NCBI RefSeq assembly: GCF_014650495.1
Contig: NZ_BMVB01000004.1
Span: forward strand, 186,001-250,000
Direction of reading: 5' to 3'
DNA: 64,000 nucleotides
Source: Streptomyces cinnamoneus
Lineage (GTDB): Bacteria > Actinomycetota > Actinomycetes > Streptomycetales > Streptomycetaceae
Every line of letters begins with the position of its first letter. The stretch's first letter is position 1. The position numbers and the translations under genes were made by a program. Shown here piece after piece: positions 40,101 through 48,678 of this stretch. The notes beneath the pieces were generated by a model, which saw nothing but the letters and a program-made list of their open reading frames with translations, did no database searches and was not told the DNA's origin.

Positions 40101-40864
40101 GCAACGCCTTCGCCAACCAGGTCGGCGCCGAGGTCTGCGTCGTCGACGTGGGCGTGGCCGCGGAGCTGCCGAGCACGCCCGGCCTCCTGCCGCGCAAGAT
40201 CCGCCCGGGCACGGCCGACTTCACCACCGGCCCCGCGATGACCCGCGAGGAAGCCCTGCACGCGGTCGAGGTGGGCATCGAAACCGCTCGTGACCTGGTC
40301 ACGGCCGGGAACAAGGCCCTCCTCACCGGCGAGATGGGCATCGCCAACACCACCGTGTCGGCCGCCCTGATCGCCGTCTTCACCGGTGCGGACCCGGCCG
40401 AGATCACCGGCCGGGGCACCGGCATCAACGACGAGATGCACGCCCGCAAGATCGACGTCGTGCGCCGGGCCCTGGAGCTGCACAAGCCCGATCCGAAGGA
40501 CCCGGTCGGTGTGCTCGCCGCCGTCGGCGGCCTGGAGCACGCCGCGCTCGTCGGCCTGATCCTGGGCGGCGCGTCCCTGCGCACGCCGGTGATCCTCGAC
40601 GGCGTGAGCGCCGGGGCCGCGGCCCTGGTCGCCCGCGCCATCGCGCCGGAGGCCCTGGCCGCCTGCATCGCGGGCCACCGCAGCGCCGAGCCCGGCCACG
40701 TCGCGGCGCTGACCAAGCTGGGCCTGCGCCCCCTGGTCGACCTCGACCTGCGCCTCGGCGAGGGCACCGGAGCCCTGCTGGCGCTGCCCGTCGTGCAGAG
40801 CGCGGCTCGTGCGATGCACGAGGTGGCGACGTTCGACACCGCGGGCGTAGCGGAAAAGAGCTGA
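37190..40864 (+). CDS. cobT: BluB-CobT fusion with long Ala/Pro/Glu region
   Basis: A 1224-residue protein. Residues 1-160 are polar and unstructured; about 160-645 are a low-complexity Ala/Pro/Glu tract built on APE- and AVQAPAPE-like repeats; about 650-870 are a BluB flavin destructase domain (RRDIRKGFR, APSVGHSQPWDF) that makes 5,6-dimethylbenzimidazole (DMB) from reduced FMN; about 873-1224 are CobT (MTKPSGALGMLE, FAGDHGVHAQGVT, GEMGIANTTVSAAL, GHRSAEPGH with the catalytic Glu), which joins DMB to nicotinate mononucleotide. Fusion lets the lower ligand of cobalamin pass directly between sites. The start is overlapped by a 6-codon frame with a better ribosome site. Confidence 0.93.
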   Translation: MTDTGRFPDEGQPENAGALPGQPLTADAAAPADTGTPATSTYAFLDNDTADEDDLLLMPGAQGAWMEQPAPQAGTHETGGRDTGSLDYTGVRTPPPAPAAAPPRPLHMGPPVPDPTGGVVRSLADRGPAAPQQPVGFPAPQVGGVEYLDDAPAFVPPQSTGAAAPGITAEAAAPVAEAASPAAAQAVPGQRAQAVAPAGGVAPGAAQAFVDRLVPNLAPQPAAEATAPVAAAEPPAAQAPADEQSAPEPVPAVTEAPAEPVATPDAVQDAAPEPDIIHVAPAQPAQPAEPEAAPAPEAAPAAAAPEAVPAVPAPEPEPAPVAVATPAPAPEAVAVPAAAPEEPAVAAPAPEPVVAPAAVAAPVAEAAPEAAPAEVTAVQAAPEAEAPAAQAPEAAPATEMVPVQAPEPEAVPVQASAEAEAPAPVAVAEAEATPEAEAAPAVPAAGTPTDPNAAAPEEAQAPALEATEAPAPEAVPIAVPEVAEAPAAQAVQAPAPEAVQVPVAEVAEAEAVAPEAVAVEVPVAEAVQAPAPEATEAPAPEAVQAPAPVEAPAPTAAEAAPAQAPAPEAVQAPAPEAVQAPAPEAVQAPAPEESTEAVAEAEAAAETAPEAAAETAPEAAAEVAAEAEAEGEADAEAEPSVPEQPLGPPAEGFGEAERAAVHRVIRERRDIRKGFRTDPIPHEVLLRVLEAAHTAPSVGHSQPWDFVVIRSEETRQAMHELAVRQREAYAKSLPKARAKQFKELKIEAILDTPVNIVVTADPTRGGRHTLGRHTQPQMAPYSSALAVENLWLAARAEGLGVGWVSFFDEREMVRALGLPEHLEVVAYLCIGYVDEFPDEPELMQAGWSKRRPLSWVVHEEEYGRRALPGEDPHDLLAETLRGIRPLDAKALGEAWERQKRMTKPSGALGMLEIISAQLCGLSRKCPPPIPEPAAVAIFAGDHGVHAQGVTAWPQEVTSQMVANFLGGGAVCNAFANQVGAEVCVVDVGVAAELPSTPGLLPRKIRPGTADFTTGPAMTREEALHAVEVGIETARDLVTAGNKALLTGEMGIANTTVSAALIAVFTGADPAEITGRGTGINDEMHARKIDVVRRALELHKPDPKDPVGVLAAVGGLEHAALVGLILGGASLRTPVILDGVSAGAAALVARAIAPEALAACIAGHRSAEPGHVAALTKLGLRPLVDLDLRLGEGTGALLALPVVQSAARAMHEVATFDTAGVAEKS

Positions 40865-40870
40865 AGCCTC

Positions 40871-40902
40871 CGCCCGGTGCCACGCACACGTGGCACCGGG
40901 CG
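40871..40902 (+). terminator. Terminator after bluB-cobT
   Basis: Perfect 14-bp stem (40871-40884 with 40889-40902, loop CACA), 7 bases past the stop. Confidence 0.9.
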
Positions 40903-41021
40903 GGCTCAGGCCCAAAGCCGACGGGAGACGCGCCTCCGAACCGATGGGCGAGCGGGTTCCTGCCCCCGAACCGGCGGACGAACGGGCTCCCGAACCGACG
41001 GGTTGTCGGAAGACGGCGGGA

Positions 41022-41151
41022 GGGGGCGGGCCGGGACGGACCCTGGCAGGGGGCGTAAGGGTTATTTGCGGCGTCTTTCGGAGCACTGTCCACGCAGGAC
41101 GGTTGCCGTAAATAATCCAGCCCCCAGAAGGGTCCGTCCCGGCCCGCCCCC
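41022..41151. repeat. Long inverted repeat (about 130 bp), possible MITE or large hairpin
   Basis: Outer arms 41022-41044 and 41129-41151 are a perfect 23-bp inverted repeat. Inner segments 41043-41072 and 41105-41127 pair further with a few mismatches (GGGGGC and TTATTTGCGGC against GCCGTAAATAA and GCCCCC). A 32-base loop remains (41073-41104). It occupies the intergenic gap 40903-41237, where no gene is seen. No clear target duplication flanks it. Confidence 0.85.
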
Positions 41152-41237
41152 GCACCCACGAACGCGCTCCCCCACACCCGCCGCCGCCCCTTAAGGTGTC
41201 CCCACCAGCGCATTCGCACGAGGAGAGCCGCACGCCC

Positions 41238-42476
41238 ATGGCCGAGCACCCAGAAGTCGCCGCCTATCCCGTCGGACTGCGCCTCGCCGGCCGCCGCGTC
41301 GTCGTCCTCGGCGCCGGCCAGGTCGCGCAGCGACGCCTGCCCGCCCTCGTCGCCGCGGGCGCGGACGTCCTGCTGATCTCCCCCTCCGCCACGCCCTCCG
41401 TGGAGGCCATGGCCGAGGCCGGCGAAGTCCGCTGGGAGCGCCGCCGCTACCAGGACGGCGACCTTCGGGACGCCTGGTACGCCCTGATCTCCACCGACGA
41501 CCCCGCCGCCAACGAAGCCGCCTCCGCCGAGGCCGAGGCCCGCCGCGTCTGGGCCGTCCGCAGCGACGACGCCGAGGCCGCCTCCGCCTGGACCCCGGCC
41601 ACCGGCCGCGCCGCCGGCGTCACCGTCGCCGTCCTCACCGGCCAGGACCCCCGCCGCTCCGCCGCCGTGCGCGACGCCGTGATCGAGGGCCTGCGCGACG
41701 GCACCCTCACGGCCCCTCACCACCGCGCCCGCGCCAAGGGCGTCTCCCTCGTCGGCGGCGGCCCCGGCGACCCCGACCTGATCACCGTGCGGGGCCGCAG
41801 GCTCCTCGCCGAGGCGGACGTGGTCATCGCCGACCGCCTCGGCCCCCGCGACCTGCTCGACGAGCTTCCGCCCCACGTCGAGGTCATCGACGCGGCGAAG
41901 ATCCCCTACGGCCGTTTCATGGCCCAGGAGGCCATCAACAACGCCCTCGTCGAGCACGCCAAGGCGGGCAAGGCGGTCGTCCGCCTCAAGGGCGGCGACC
42001 CGTTCGTCTTCGGCCGCGGCATGGAGGAGGTCCAGGCCCTGGCCGAGCACGGCATCACGTGCACCGTCGTCCCGGGCATCTCCAGCTCGATCAGCGTCCC
42101 GGCCGCCGCCGGAATCCCCGTCACCCACCGGGGCGTGGCCCACGAGTTCACGGTCGTCAGCGGTCACGTGGCCCCCGAAGACCCCCGCTCGCTCGTCGAC
42201 TGGGAGGCACTCGCCCGGCTGCGCGGCACGCTGGTCCTCCTGATGTCGGTGGAGAACATCGGCGCGATCGCGGGGACACTGATCCGGCACGGCCGCTCGG
42301 CCGACACCCCCGTGGCGGTGGTCCAGGAAGGCACCACCGCAGCCCAGCGCCGCGTGGACGCGACCCTCGCGACGGCGGGGGAGAAGGTACGGGCGGAGGG
42401 CATACGCCCGCCCGCCGTCATCGTCATCGGCGATGTGGTGCCGGTGGGTCTCCCGGCCCCCGCCCAGGCGCCGTAG
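41238..42476 (+). CDS. cysG: Siroheme synthase-type uroporphyrinogen-III C-methyltransferase
   Basis: A 412-residue two-domain enzyme. Residues about 8-155 resemble the NAD-dependent precorrin-2 dehydrogenase/ferrochelatase half (RRVVVLGAGQVAQRRLPALV); about 165-410 are a SUMT methylase (VSLVGGGPGDPDLITVRG, RLKGGDPFVFGRGMEE, GIPVTHRGVA) that makes precorrin-2 from uroporphyrinogen III. It feeds both siroheme and cobalamin. ATG 41238 has GAGGAGAG 10-11 bases upstream. Confidence 0.92.
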   Translation: MAEHPEVAAYPVGLRLAGRRVVVLGAGQVAQRRLPALVAAGADVLLISPSATPSVEAMAEAGEVRWERRRYQDGDLRDAWYALISTDDPAANEAASAEAEARRVWAVRSDDAEAASAWTPATGRAAGVTVAVLTGQDPRRSAAVRDAVIEGLRDGTLTAPHHRARAKGVSLVGGGPGDPDLITVRGRRLLAEADVVIADRLGPRDLLDELPPHVEVIDAAKIPYGRFMAQEAINNALVEHAKAGKAVVRLKGGDPFVFGRGMEEVQALAEHGITCTVVPGISSSISVPAAAGIPVTHRGVAHEFTVVSGHVAPEDPRSLVDWEALARLRGTLVLLMSVENIGAIAGTLIRHGRSADTPVAVVQEGTTAAQRRVDATLATAGEKVRAEGIRPPAVIVIGDVVPVGLPAPAQAP

Positions 42477-42509
42477 CGCAGCACGAGGCCCCGGACCACG
42501 CCGAGGCCG

Positions 42510-42586
42510 ATCACCGCAAGGGACAAGGCCCCGGGCCCCCACCGCATCGGGGCAGAGCCCCAGGCAATCACCGCAAGGGACAAGGC
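42510..42586. repeat. 20-bp direct repeat before the methyltransferase gene
   Basis: ATCACCGCAAGGGACAAGGC occurs at 42510-42529 and again at 42567-42586, the second copy ending 10 bases before the next ATG and including its AAGGGA ribosome site. Confidence 0.85.
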
Positions 42587-42596
42587 AAGACCACCC

Positions 42597-43415
42597 ATGG
42601 CCGAACTCATCACCATCGACGATCCCGCCGACCCGCGGCTGTACGACTACACCGGTCTGACGGACGTGGAGCTGCGCCGCCGCCGCGAGCCCGAGGAGGG
42701 GCTCTTCATCGCCGAGGGCGAGAAGGTGATCCGCCGCGCCCACCAGGCCGGCTACGCCATGCGGTCCATGCTCCTGACGCCCAAGTGGGTGGAGGTGATG
42801 CAGGACGTCATCGAGGCGAGCACCGCCCCCGTCTACGCCGTCACGCCCGACCTGGCCGAACGGGTGACGGGCTATCACGTGCACCGCGGCGCGCTGGCGT
42901 CCATGCAGCGCAGGCCGCTTCCGCAGGCGGTGGACCTGCTCCGCACGGCCCGCCGGGTCGTCGTGATGGAGCGGATCAACGACCACACCAACATCGGCGC
43001 GATCTTCCGCAGCGCGGCGGCGCTCGGCATGGACGCGGTCCTGCTCTCGCCCGACTGCGCGGACCCCCTGTACCGGCGCTCGGTGAAGGTCTCCATGGGT
43101 GCGGTCTTCTCGGTGCCGTACGCGCGGCTGGAGAGCTGGCCCCGCGATCTGGAGACCGTACGGGAAGCGGGGTTCCGTGTCCTCGCCCTCACTCCGGCCG
43201 AGAAGGCCACGTCCATGGACGAGGCGGCGCCGCACCGGCTGGACCGGGTGGCGCTCATGCTGGGGGCGGAAGGTGACGGGCTGTCGGCCCGTGCGCTGCG
43301 GGCAGCGGACGAGTGGGTGCGCATCCCGATGGCCCACGGAGTGGACTCGCTCAATGTGGGTGCTGCGGCGGCAGTGGCGTTCTACGCCGTGACGGCGGGC
43401 CGCCCGCCGGCCTGA
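42597..43415 (+). CDS. TrmH/SpoU-family RNA 2'-O-methyltransferase
   Basis: A 272-residue SPOUT methyltransferase. N-terminal substrate domain (EEGLFIAEGEKVIRRA) then the knotted domain with its three motifs: ERINDHTNIGAIFRSAAALG, MLGAEGDGLS, and IPMAHGVDSLNVGAAAAVA. It should methylate a ribose in rRNA or tRNA; resistance methyltransferases (for example thiostrepton type) belong to the same family, but nothing here indicates one. Confidence 0.92.
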   Translation: MAELITIDDPADPRLYDYTGLTDVELRRRREPEEGLFIAEGEKVIRRAHQAGYAMRSMLLTPKWVEVMQDVIEASTAPVYAVTPDLAERVTGYHVHRGALASMQRRPLPQAVDLLRTARRVVVMERINDHTNIGAIFRSAAALGMDAVLLSPDCADPLYRRSVKVSMGAVFSVPYARLESWPRDLETVREAGFRVLALTPAEKATSMDEAAPHRLDRVALMLGAEGDGLSARALRAADEWVRIPMAHGVDSLNVGAAAAVAFYAVTAGRPPA

Positions 43416-43448
43416 GCAGGGCGGCGGGCGCCCTGAGAAGGGGCCGCT

Positions 43449-43605
43449 GAGGAGGGGCGGCGCAGGCTCAGGCCCTGAGGAGGGGCGGCGCAGGCTCAGG
43501 CCCTGAGAAGGGGCCGCGCAGGCTCAGGCCCTGAGGAGGGGCGGCGCAGGCTCAGGCCCTGAGAAGGGCCGCGCAGGCTCAGGCTCACGGAGGGGCCGCG
43601 CAGGC

Positions 43606-43612
<7 letters not shown>
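43449..43612. repeat. Tandem array of about six 28-bp repeats
   Basis: Unit GAGGAGGGGCGGCGCAGGCT plus CAGGCCCT. Copies at 43449-43476, 43477-43504, 43505-43532, 43533-43560, then two degenerate copies (43561-43585, 43586-43612); a partial copy precedes at about 43430-43448. Copies 1, 2 and 4 are identical; copy 3 has two changes. CTCAG-GCC-CTGAG at each junction can form small hairpins. It lies between two convergent genes and covers the last codons of the kinase. Confidence 0.92.
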
Positions 43613-44958
<1,346 letters not shown>

Positions 44959-45539
44959 CTTCGTCCCCTACCTCCGGTGGGGCTTCCCCACGTAGCTTCC
45001 CGGCGTCTGACGTGGCACAGCTTACGGATTGACGGACGGTCGCGCTGCGAGGCCGCGCATGCGTCGGCGAGCGGATTGCCGTCGGCCGACGGGAGGCCCG
45101 TGGCCGGGGCCCCGGGCGCCGGCGGCCCGTTCTTCCCCCGCGACCTGGGCTTCAAGGGCCGGGTGGGCAGGGGGGATTGACGGGGCCGACGGCCACCGGG
45201 GGCGGGCGGTCCGGGACGCGGGGCAGCCGAGTCGAACGTATGAAGCGGAGGCGGCCGGGCAGGGCGGCGGTGCGGCGCGGGACGGCCGCCCCGGGGCGGC
45301 GGAAGTGAGGGAAGTCACCAGGACCCTTCCGGGATGACCCCAACGTCAGGGGGAGGTTCTCCACCCAGGGGAGTAGCCCCCGGGGTCCGGCCTCATCCTC
45401 CGGGAGAACGTTCAAGCGGTACGAGGGCATGACGCCGGGCCCGGGCCGCGCCCCTAGTGTTGAAGGCAAGCGGCGGGTACGACACTCGTCCCCCGAGGCC
45501 AGGTGCCCGCCGCTCCCGAACACACGAAGGGAGCGGGCG
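44959..45539. other. Gene-poor 581-base interval
   Basis: No convincing gene: the open frames here have no ribosome site or recognisable domain. TGAC-CCCAAC-GTCA (45335-45348) is the only regulator-like inverted repeat I see. TAGTGT (about 45453-45458) could be a -10 for the small gene downstream. Confidence 0.5.
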
Positions 45540-45746
45540 ATGGCGGACATCGCAGGACGCACGGGCCGGCGGCCGCAGGGCCACCGGGCCACGGACGTCT
45601 TCGGTGAGCGTCCGTCCTCGACCCGTCACCCGCTCGTGGCGGTGGCCATGGTGCTGCCGCTGGCGGCGCTCCTCGCCGTCGCCTTCGGCGGCTGGGACGC
45701 CGTCGTCACACAAGCGTCGTCCGTGGCCGGAATGCTGGGGCGCTGA
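45540..45746 (+). CDS. Small single-pass membrane protein
   Basis: A 68-residue protein: basic N-terminus (residues 1-30), one hydrophobic helix (about 31-50, HPLVAVAMVLPLAALLAVAF) and a short polar end. AGGGAG lies 6 bases before the ATG and a terminator follows, so it looks like a real, monocistronic gene. Function not recognised. Confidence 0.65.
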   Translation: MADIAGRTGRRPQGHRATDVFGERPSSTRHPLVAVAMVLPLAALLAVAFGGWDAVVTQASSVAGMLGR

Positions 45747-45828
45747 GCGTCTTCGGCCCGGGAGAGCGGCCCGGGCCGGGTGCAGACCGGTCATAACCCC
45801 GTGGGGACGGGGGTGCGGCGGACGGCAC

Positions 45829-45863
45829 GACGGGCCGGGTACCTGGGGAGGTACCCGGCCGTC
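45829..45863 (+). terminator. Terminator after the 68-residue gene
   Basis: A 15-bp stem with one bulged G (45829-45844 with 45849-45863, loop GGGG), then GCGTTTGTG. Confidence 0.75.
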
Positions 45864-45928
45864 GCGTTTGTGCAGGTCACACGCCGACTGTGGGCGGCTC
45901 GCACCCGAGGCGGGCAGGGCATGGAACA

Positions 45929-45965
45929 GGCCGGGGGCCGGGGCTCGAAGCCCCGGCCCCCGGCC
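45929..45965 (-). terminator. Terminator of the tRNA operon
   Basis: Perfect 17-bp stem (45929-45945 with 45949-45965, loop CGA), 7 bases beyond the last tRNA on the minus strand. Confidence 0.88.
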
Positions 45966-45972
45966 GTGGTGG

Positions 45973-46044
45973 TGCGCGATACTGGGATTGAACCAGTGAC
46001 CTCTTCCGTGTCAGGGAAGCGCTCTCCCGCTGAGCTAATCGCGC
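45973..46044 (-). tRNA. tRNA-Val (GAC), copy 1
   Basis: 72-nt cloverleaf, acceptor GCGCGAT/ATCGCGC, anticodon arm CTTCC-CTGACAC-GGAAG (GAC), discriminator A. Last in the minus-strand tRNA operon. Confidence 0.96.
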
Positions 46045-46067
46045 GGGGAGATCCGTGAGGACCTCGG

Positions 46068-46139
46068 TGGACGATACTGGGATTGAACCAGTGACCTCTT
46101 CCGTGTCAGGGAAGCGCTCTCCCGCTGAGCTAATCGTCC
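46068..46139 (-). tRNA. tRNA-Val (GAC), copy 2
   Basis: Identical to copy 1 except the acceptor stem, GGACGAT/ATCGTCC. Confidence 0.96.
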
Positions 46140-46153
46140 GGGATGCTGCTGCG

Positions 46154-46225
46154 TGCGCGATACTGGGATTGAACCAGTGACCTCTTCCGTGTCAGGGAAG
46201 CGCTCTCCCGCTGAGCTAATCGCGC
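46154..46225 (-). tRNA. tRNA-Val (GAC), copy 3
   Basis: Same sequence as copy 1 (GCGCGAT acceptor), exactly 181 bp away. Confidence 0.96.
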
Positions 46226-46248
46226 GGGAAGGTCCGTGAGGACCTCGG

Positions 46249-46320
46249 TGGACGATACTGGGATTGAACCAGTGACCTCTTCCGTGTCAGGGAAGCGCTC
46301 TCCCGCTGAGCTAATCGTCC
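46249..46320 (-). tRNA. tRNA-Val (GAC), copy 4
   Basis: Same sequence as copy 2 (GGACGAT acceptor), exactly 181 bp away. Confidence 0.96.
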
Positions 46321-46324
46321 TTGG

Positions 46325-46395
46325 AGGTGGAGACGGGATTTGAACCCGTGTAGACGGCTTTGCAGGCCGTTGCCTCGCCTCTCGGCCACTCCACC
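46325..46395 (-). tRNA. tRNA-Cys (GCA)
   Basis: 71-nt cloverleaf: acceptor GGTGGAG/CTCCACC, anticodon arm ACGGC-CTGCAAA-GCCGT (GCA), T-loop TTCAAAT, discriminator U as usual for Cys. Four bases before Val copy 4. Confidence 0.96.
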
Positions 46396-46430
46396 AGGAG
46401 TGCGGGGGTTCGGGAAGATCCCCCAACTCG

Positions 46431-46503
<73 letters not shown>

Positions 46504-46736
46504 ATTTGTCTTTCCGGCCCGCTTCCGCGTCCCGGCGACGTGTTGAACTTTAGCGGATTCCGGCGCCAGCTCAAATTCCGTTTGCCCAGCATGCTGCGCT
46601 GATCGTTCACGGGGACGTCCCGCGGGCGCCTCCGGGACGGCCCGGCGACGCCCGCCGGGCACCCCGCGGGCAGCCCCTCGGCACCCCGCGAGCCGGGCCG
46701 TGCCACGGGCAGAAACGATCTTCAGGGGCCGCGCCA

Positions 46737-46742
46737 TAGACT
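46737..46742 (+). promoter_or_regulatory. -10 box for leaderless pabB
   Basis: TAGACT ends 7 bases before GTG 46750, the usual spacing for a transcript that begins at the start codon. No clear -35 and no ribosome site are seen. Confidence 0.5.
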
Positions 46743-46749
46743 CGATGAC

Positions 46750-47820
46750 GTGCACAGCCTCCCCTTGAGCGTCTCTCCGATGGCGCGCTTCGGCGGCCTC
46801 CTCGCCACCGATCTGCGCGATGTGACCACCGATCCGGCGGCCCTGGACTCGACCGGCTGGTGGGCCGTCGTCGCGGACTTCGAAGGGGGACTCACCTGTG
46901 CCCGCTTCGGCGACGTACGCCCCTGCCGGGCCCCCGCGCCCGTACCGGGCCGCTGGCGGGGCCCCGCCCCCGAGCAGTGGACCAGCTCCCTGGACCGCGC
47001 CGCCTACACCGCGGGCGTACGGCGCATTCGCGAGCACATAGCCGCCGGCGAGGTCTACCAGGCCAACCTCTGCCGCGTGCTGAGCGCACCCCTGCCCGAC
47101 CCCTCCACCGCCGACGTGGACGACCTCACCGCCCTCCTCGCCCGGGGCAACCCCGCTCCCTACGCGGGAACGGTCCGGCTGCCCGCGCACGGCGTGGAGG
47201 TGGCCACCGCCTCACCCGAGCTCTACCTGCGCCGCTCGGGGCGCACCGTGGAGTCGGGCCCCATCAAGGGCACCGGCCGCACCGCCGAGGACCTGCTGGA
47301 GAAGGACCACGCCGAGAACGTGATGATCGTGGACCTGGTCCGCAACGACCTCGGGCGCGTGTGCACCACCGGCTCGGTGACCGTCCCCGCCCTGTGCGCC
47401 GTCGAGCAGCACCCCGGCCTCGTCCACCTCGTCTCCACCGTCCGCGGCGAGATCGCCCCGGGCGCGGGCTGGGCCGAGCTGTTCACCGCCACCTTCCCTC
47501 CCGGCTCGGTGACCGGCGCCCCCAAGGCCAGCGCGCTGGAGATCATCGAGGCGCTGGAGCCCGCCCCCCGCGGCCCGTACTGCGGCGGCATCGGCTGGGT
47601 CGACGCCGACCGGGGCACCGGCGAGCTGGCCGTCGGCATCCGCACCTTCTGGATCGACCGCGCCGGCCCCGGCGGCCCCGTCCTGCGCTTCGGCACCGGC
47701 GCCGGCATCACCTGGGGCTCCGACCCCGAACGGGAGTGGGCCGAGACGGAACTCAAGGCGTCCCGGCTCCTCGCGATAGCGTCGGGGGCACACGAGCCGC
47801 TAGAAGGGACGAAACGGTGA
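46750..47820 (+). CDS. pabB: Aminodeoxychorismate synthase component I
   Basis: A 356-residue chorismate-utilising enzyme that makes 4-amino-4-deoxychorismate for p-aminobenzoate and folate. Signature blocks: AGEVYQANLCR, SPELYLRR, GPIKGTGRT, KDHAENVMIVDLVRNDLGRV, FPPGSVTGAPK, YCGGIGW. PIKGT with a lysine is the PabB hallmark that separates it from anthranilate synthase (PIAGT). GTG 46750 is used, probably leaderless; it overlaps pabC by GTGA. Confidence 0.93.
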   Translation: MHSLPLSVSPMARFGGLLATDLRDVTTDPAALDSTGWWAVVADFEGGLTCARFGDVRPCRAPAPVPGRWRGPAPEQWTSSLDRAAYTAGVRRIREHIAAGEVYQANLCRVLSAPLPDPSTADVDDLTALLARGNPAPYAGTVRLPAHGVEVATASPELYLRRSGRTVESGPIKGTGRTAEDLLEKDHAENVMIVDLVRNDLGRVCTTGSVTVPALCAVEQHPGLVHLVSTVRGEIAPGAGWAELFTATFPPGSVTGAPKASALEIIEALEPAPRGPYCGGIGWVDADRGTGELAVGIRTFWIDRAGPGGPVLRFGTGAGITWGSDPEREWAETELKASRLLAIASGAHEPLEGTKR

Positions 47821-48638
47821 GCATCTGGTTCAACGGCGCCCTGCGCGAGGCCGACACCGCCCGGGTCTCGGTCTTCGATCACGGGCTCACGGTCGGTGAC
47901 GGCGTCTTCGAGACCCTCAAGACCACCGCCGGCCGGCCCTTCGCCCTGACCCGCCACCTCGCCCGTCTCGCCGACGGCGCCCGCAGCCTGGGCCTGCCCG
48001 AGCCCGACCTCGACGAGGTGCGCCACGCCTGCGCGGCGGTGCTGGACGCCAACCCGCTGCCGCTCGGCCGGCTGCGCATCACCTACACCGGCGGCGTCTC
48101 CCCGCTCGGCTCCGACCGGGGCACCGCCGCCCCCACCCTCGTCGTGGCCGTCGTCGAGGCCACCCGCCACCCGGACTCCACGGCCGCCGTCACCGTCCCC
48201 TGGACCCGCAACGAGCGCGGCGCGCTCGCCGGCCTGAAGTCCACCTCCTACGCCGAGAACGTCGTCGCCCTCGCCCGCGCCCGGGAGCAGGGCGCCACCG
48301 AGGCGCTGTTCGCCAACACCGCGGGCGCGCTCTGCGAAGGCACCGGCTCCAACGTCTTCGTCGTCCTCGACGGCGAGCTGCACACCCCGCCGCTGGCCTC
48401 CGGCTGCCTGCCCGGCATCACCCGCGCCCTCGTCGTCGAGTGGACCGGCGCCAAGGAGACCGAGCTGCCCTTCGACGTCCTCGACCGCGCGGACGAGGTC
48501 TTCCTGACCTCCAGCCTGCGCGACGTCCAGGCCGTCCACACCCTCGACGGCCGTCAACTCCCCGGCGCCCCGGGCCCGGTGACCGCCAAGGCCGCCCGGA
48601 TCTTCGACGAGCACGCGACCGCGGACCTCGACCCGTAA
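47817..48638 (+). CDS. pabC: Aminodeoxychorismate lyase (class IV aminotransferase fold)
   Basis: A 273-residue PLP enzyme that removes pyruvate from aminodeoxychorismate to give p-aminobenzoate. VFDHGLTVGDGVFETLK, the PLP lysine in LKSTSYAENV, and EGTGSNVFVV are family marks. GTG overlap with pabB shows cotranslation and supports PabC over a D-amino acid or branched-chain aminotransferase. Confidence 0.9.
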   Translation: MSIWFNGALREADTARVSVFDHGLTVGDGVFETLKTTAGRPFALTRHLARLADGARSLGLPEPDLDEVRHACAAVLDANPLPLGRLRITYTGGVSPLGSDRGTAAPTLVVAVVEATRHPDSTAAVTVPWTRNERGALAGLKSTSYAENVVALARAREQGATEALFANTAGALCEGTGSNVFVVLDGELHTPPLASGCLPGITRALVVEWTGAKETELPFDVLDRADEVFLTSSLRDVQAVHTLDGRQLPGAPGPVTAKAARIFDEHATADLDP

Positions 48639-48678
48639 ACCGGATGACGCGGGGCCGCGGGGCCGGTACAACACGAAC

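Noticed and set aside
37727..41239. A 1170-codon minus-strand open frame opposite cobT
   Set aside because: It is the antisense shadow of the Ala/Pro/Glu tract and of cobT; its translation is Arg/Gly/Leu-biased with no domain, whereas the plus strand encodes two intact enzymes.
45029..45337. A 102-codon plus-strand frame in the kinase-downstream gap
   Set aside because: Arg/Ala/Gly-rich translation, no ribosome site, no motif; expected by chance at this GC content.
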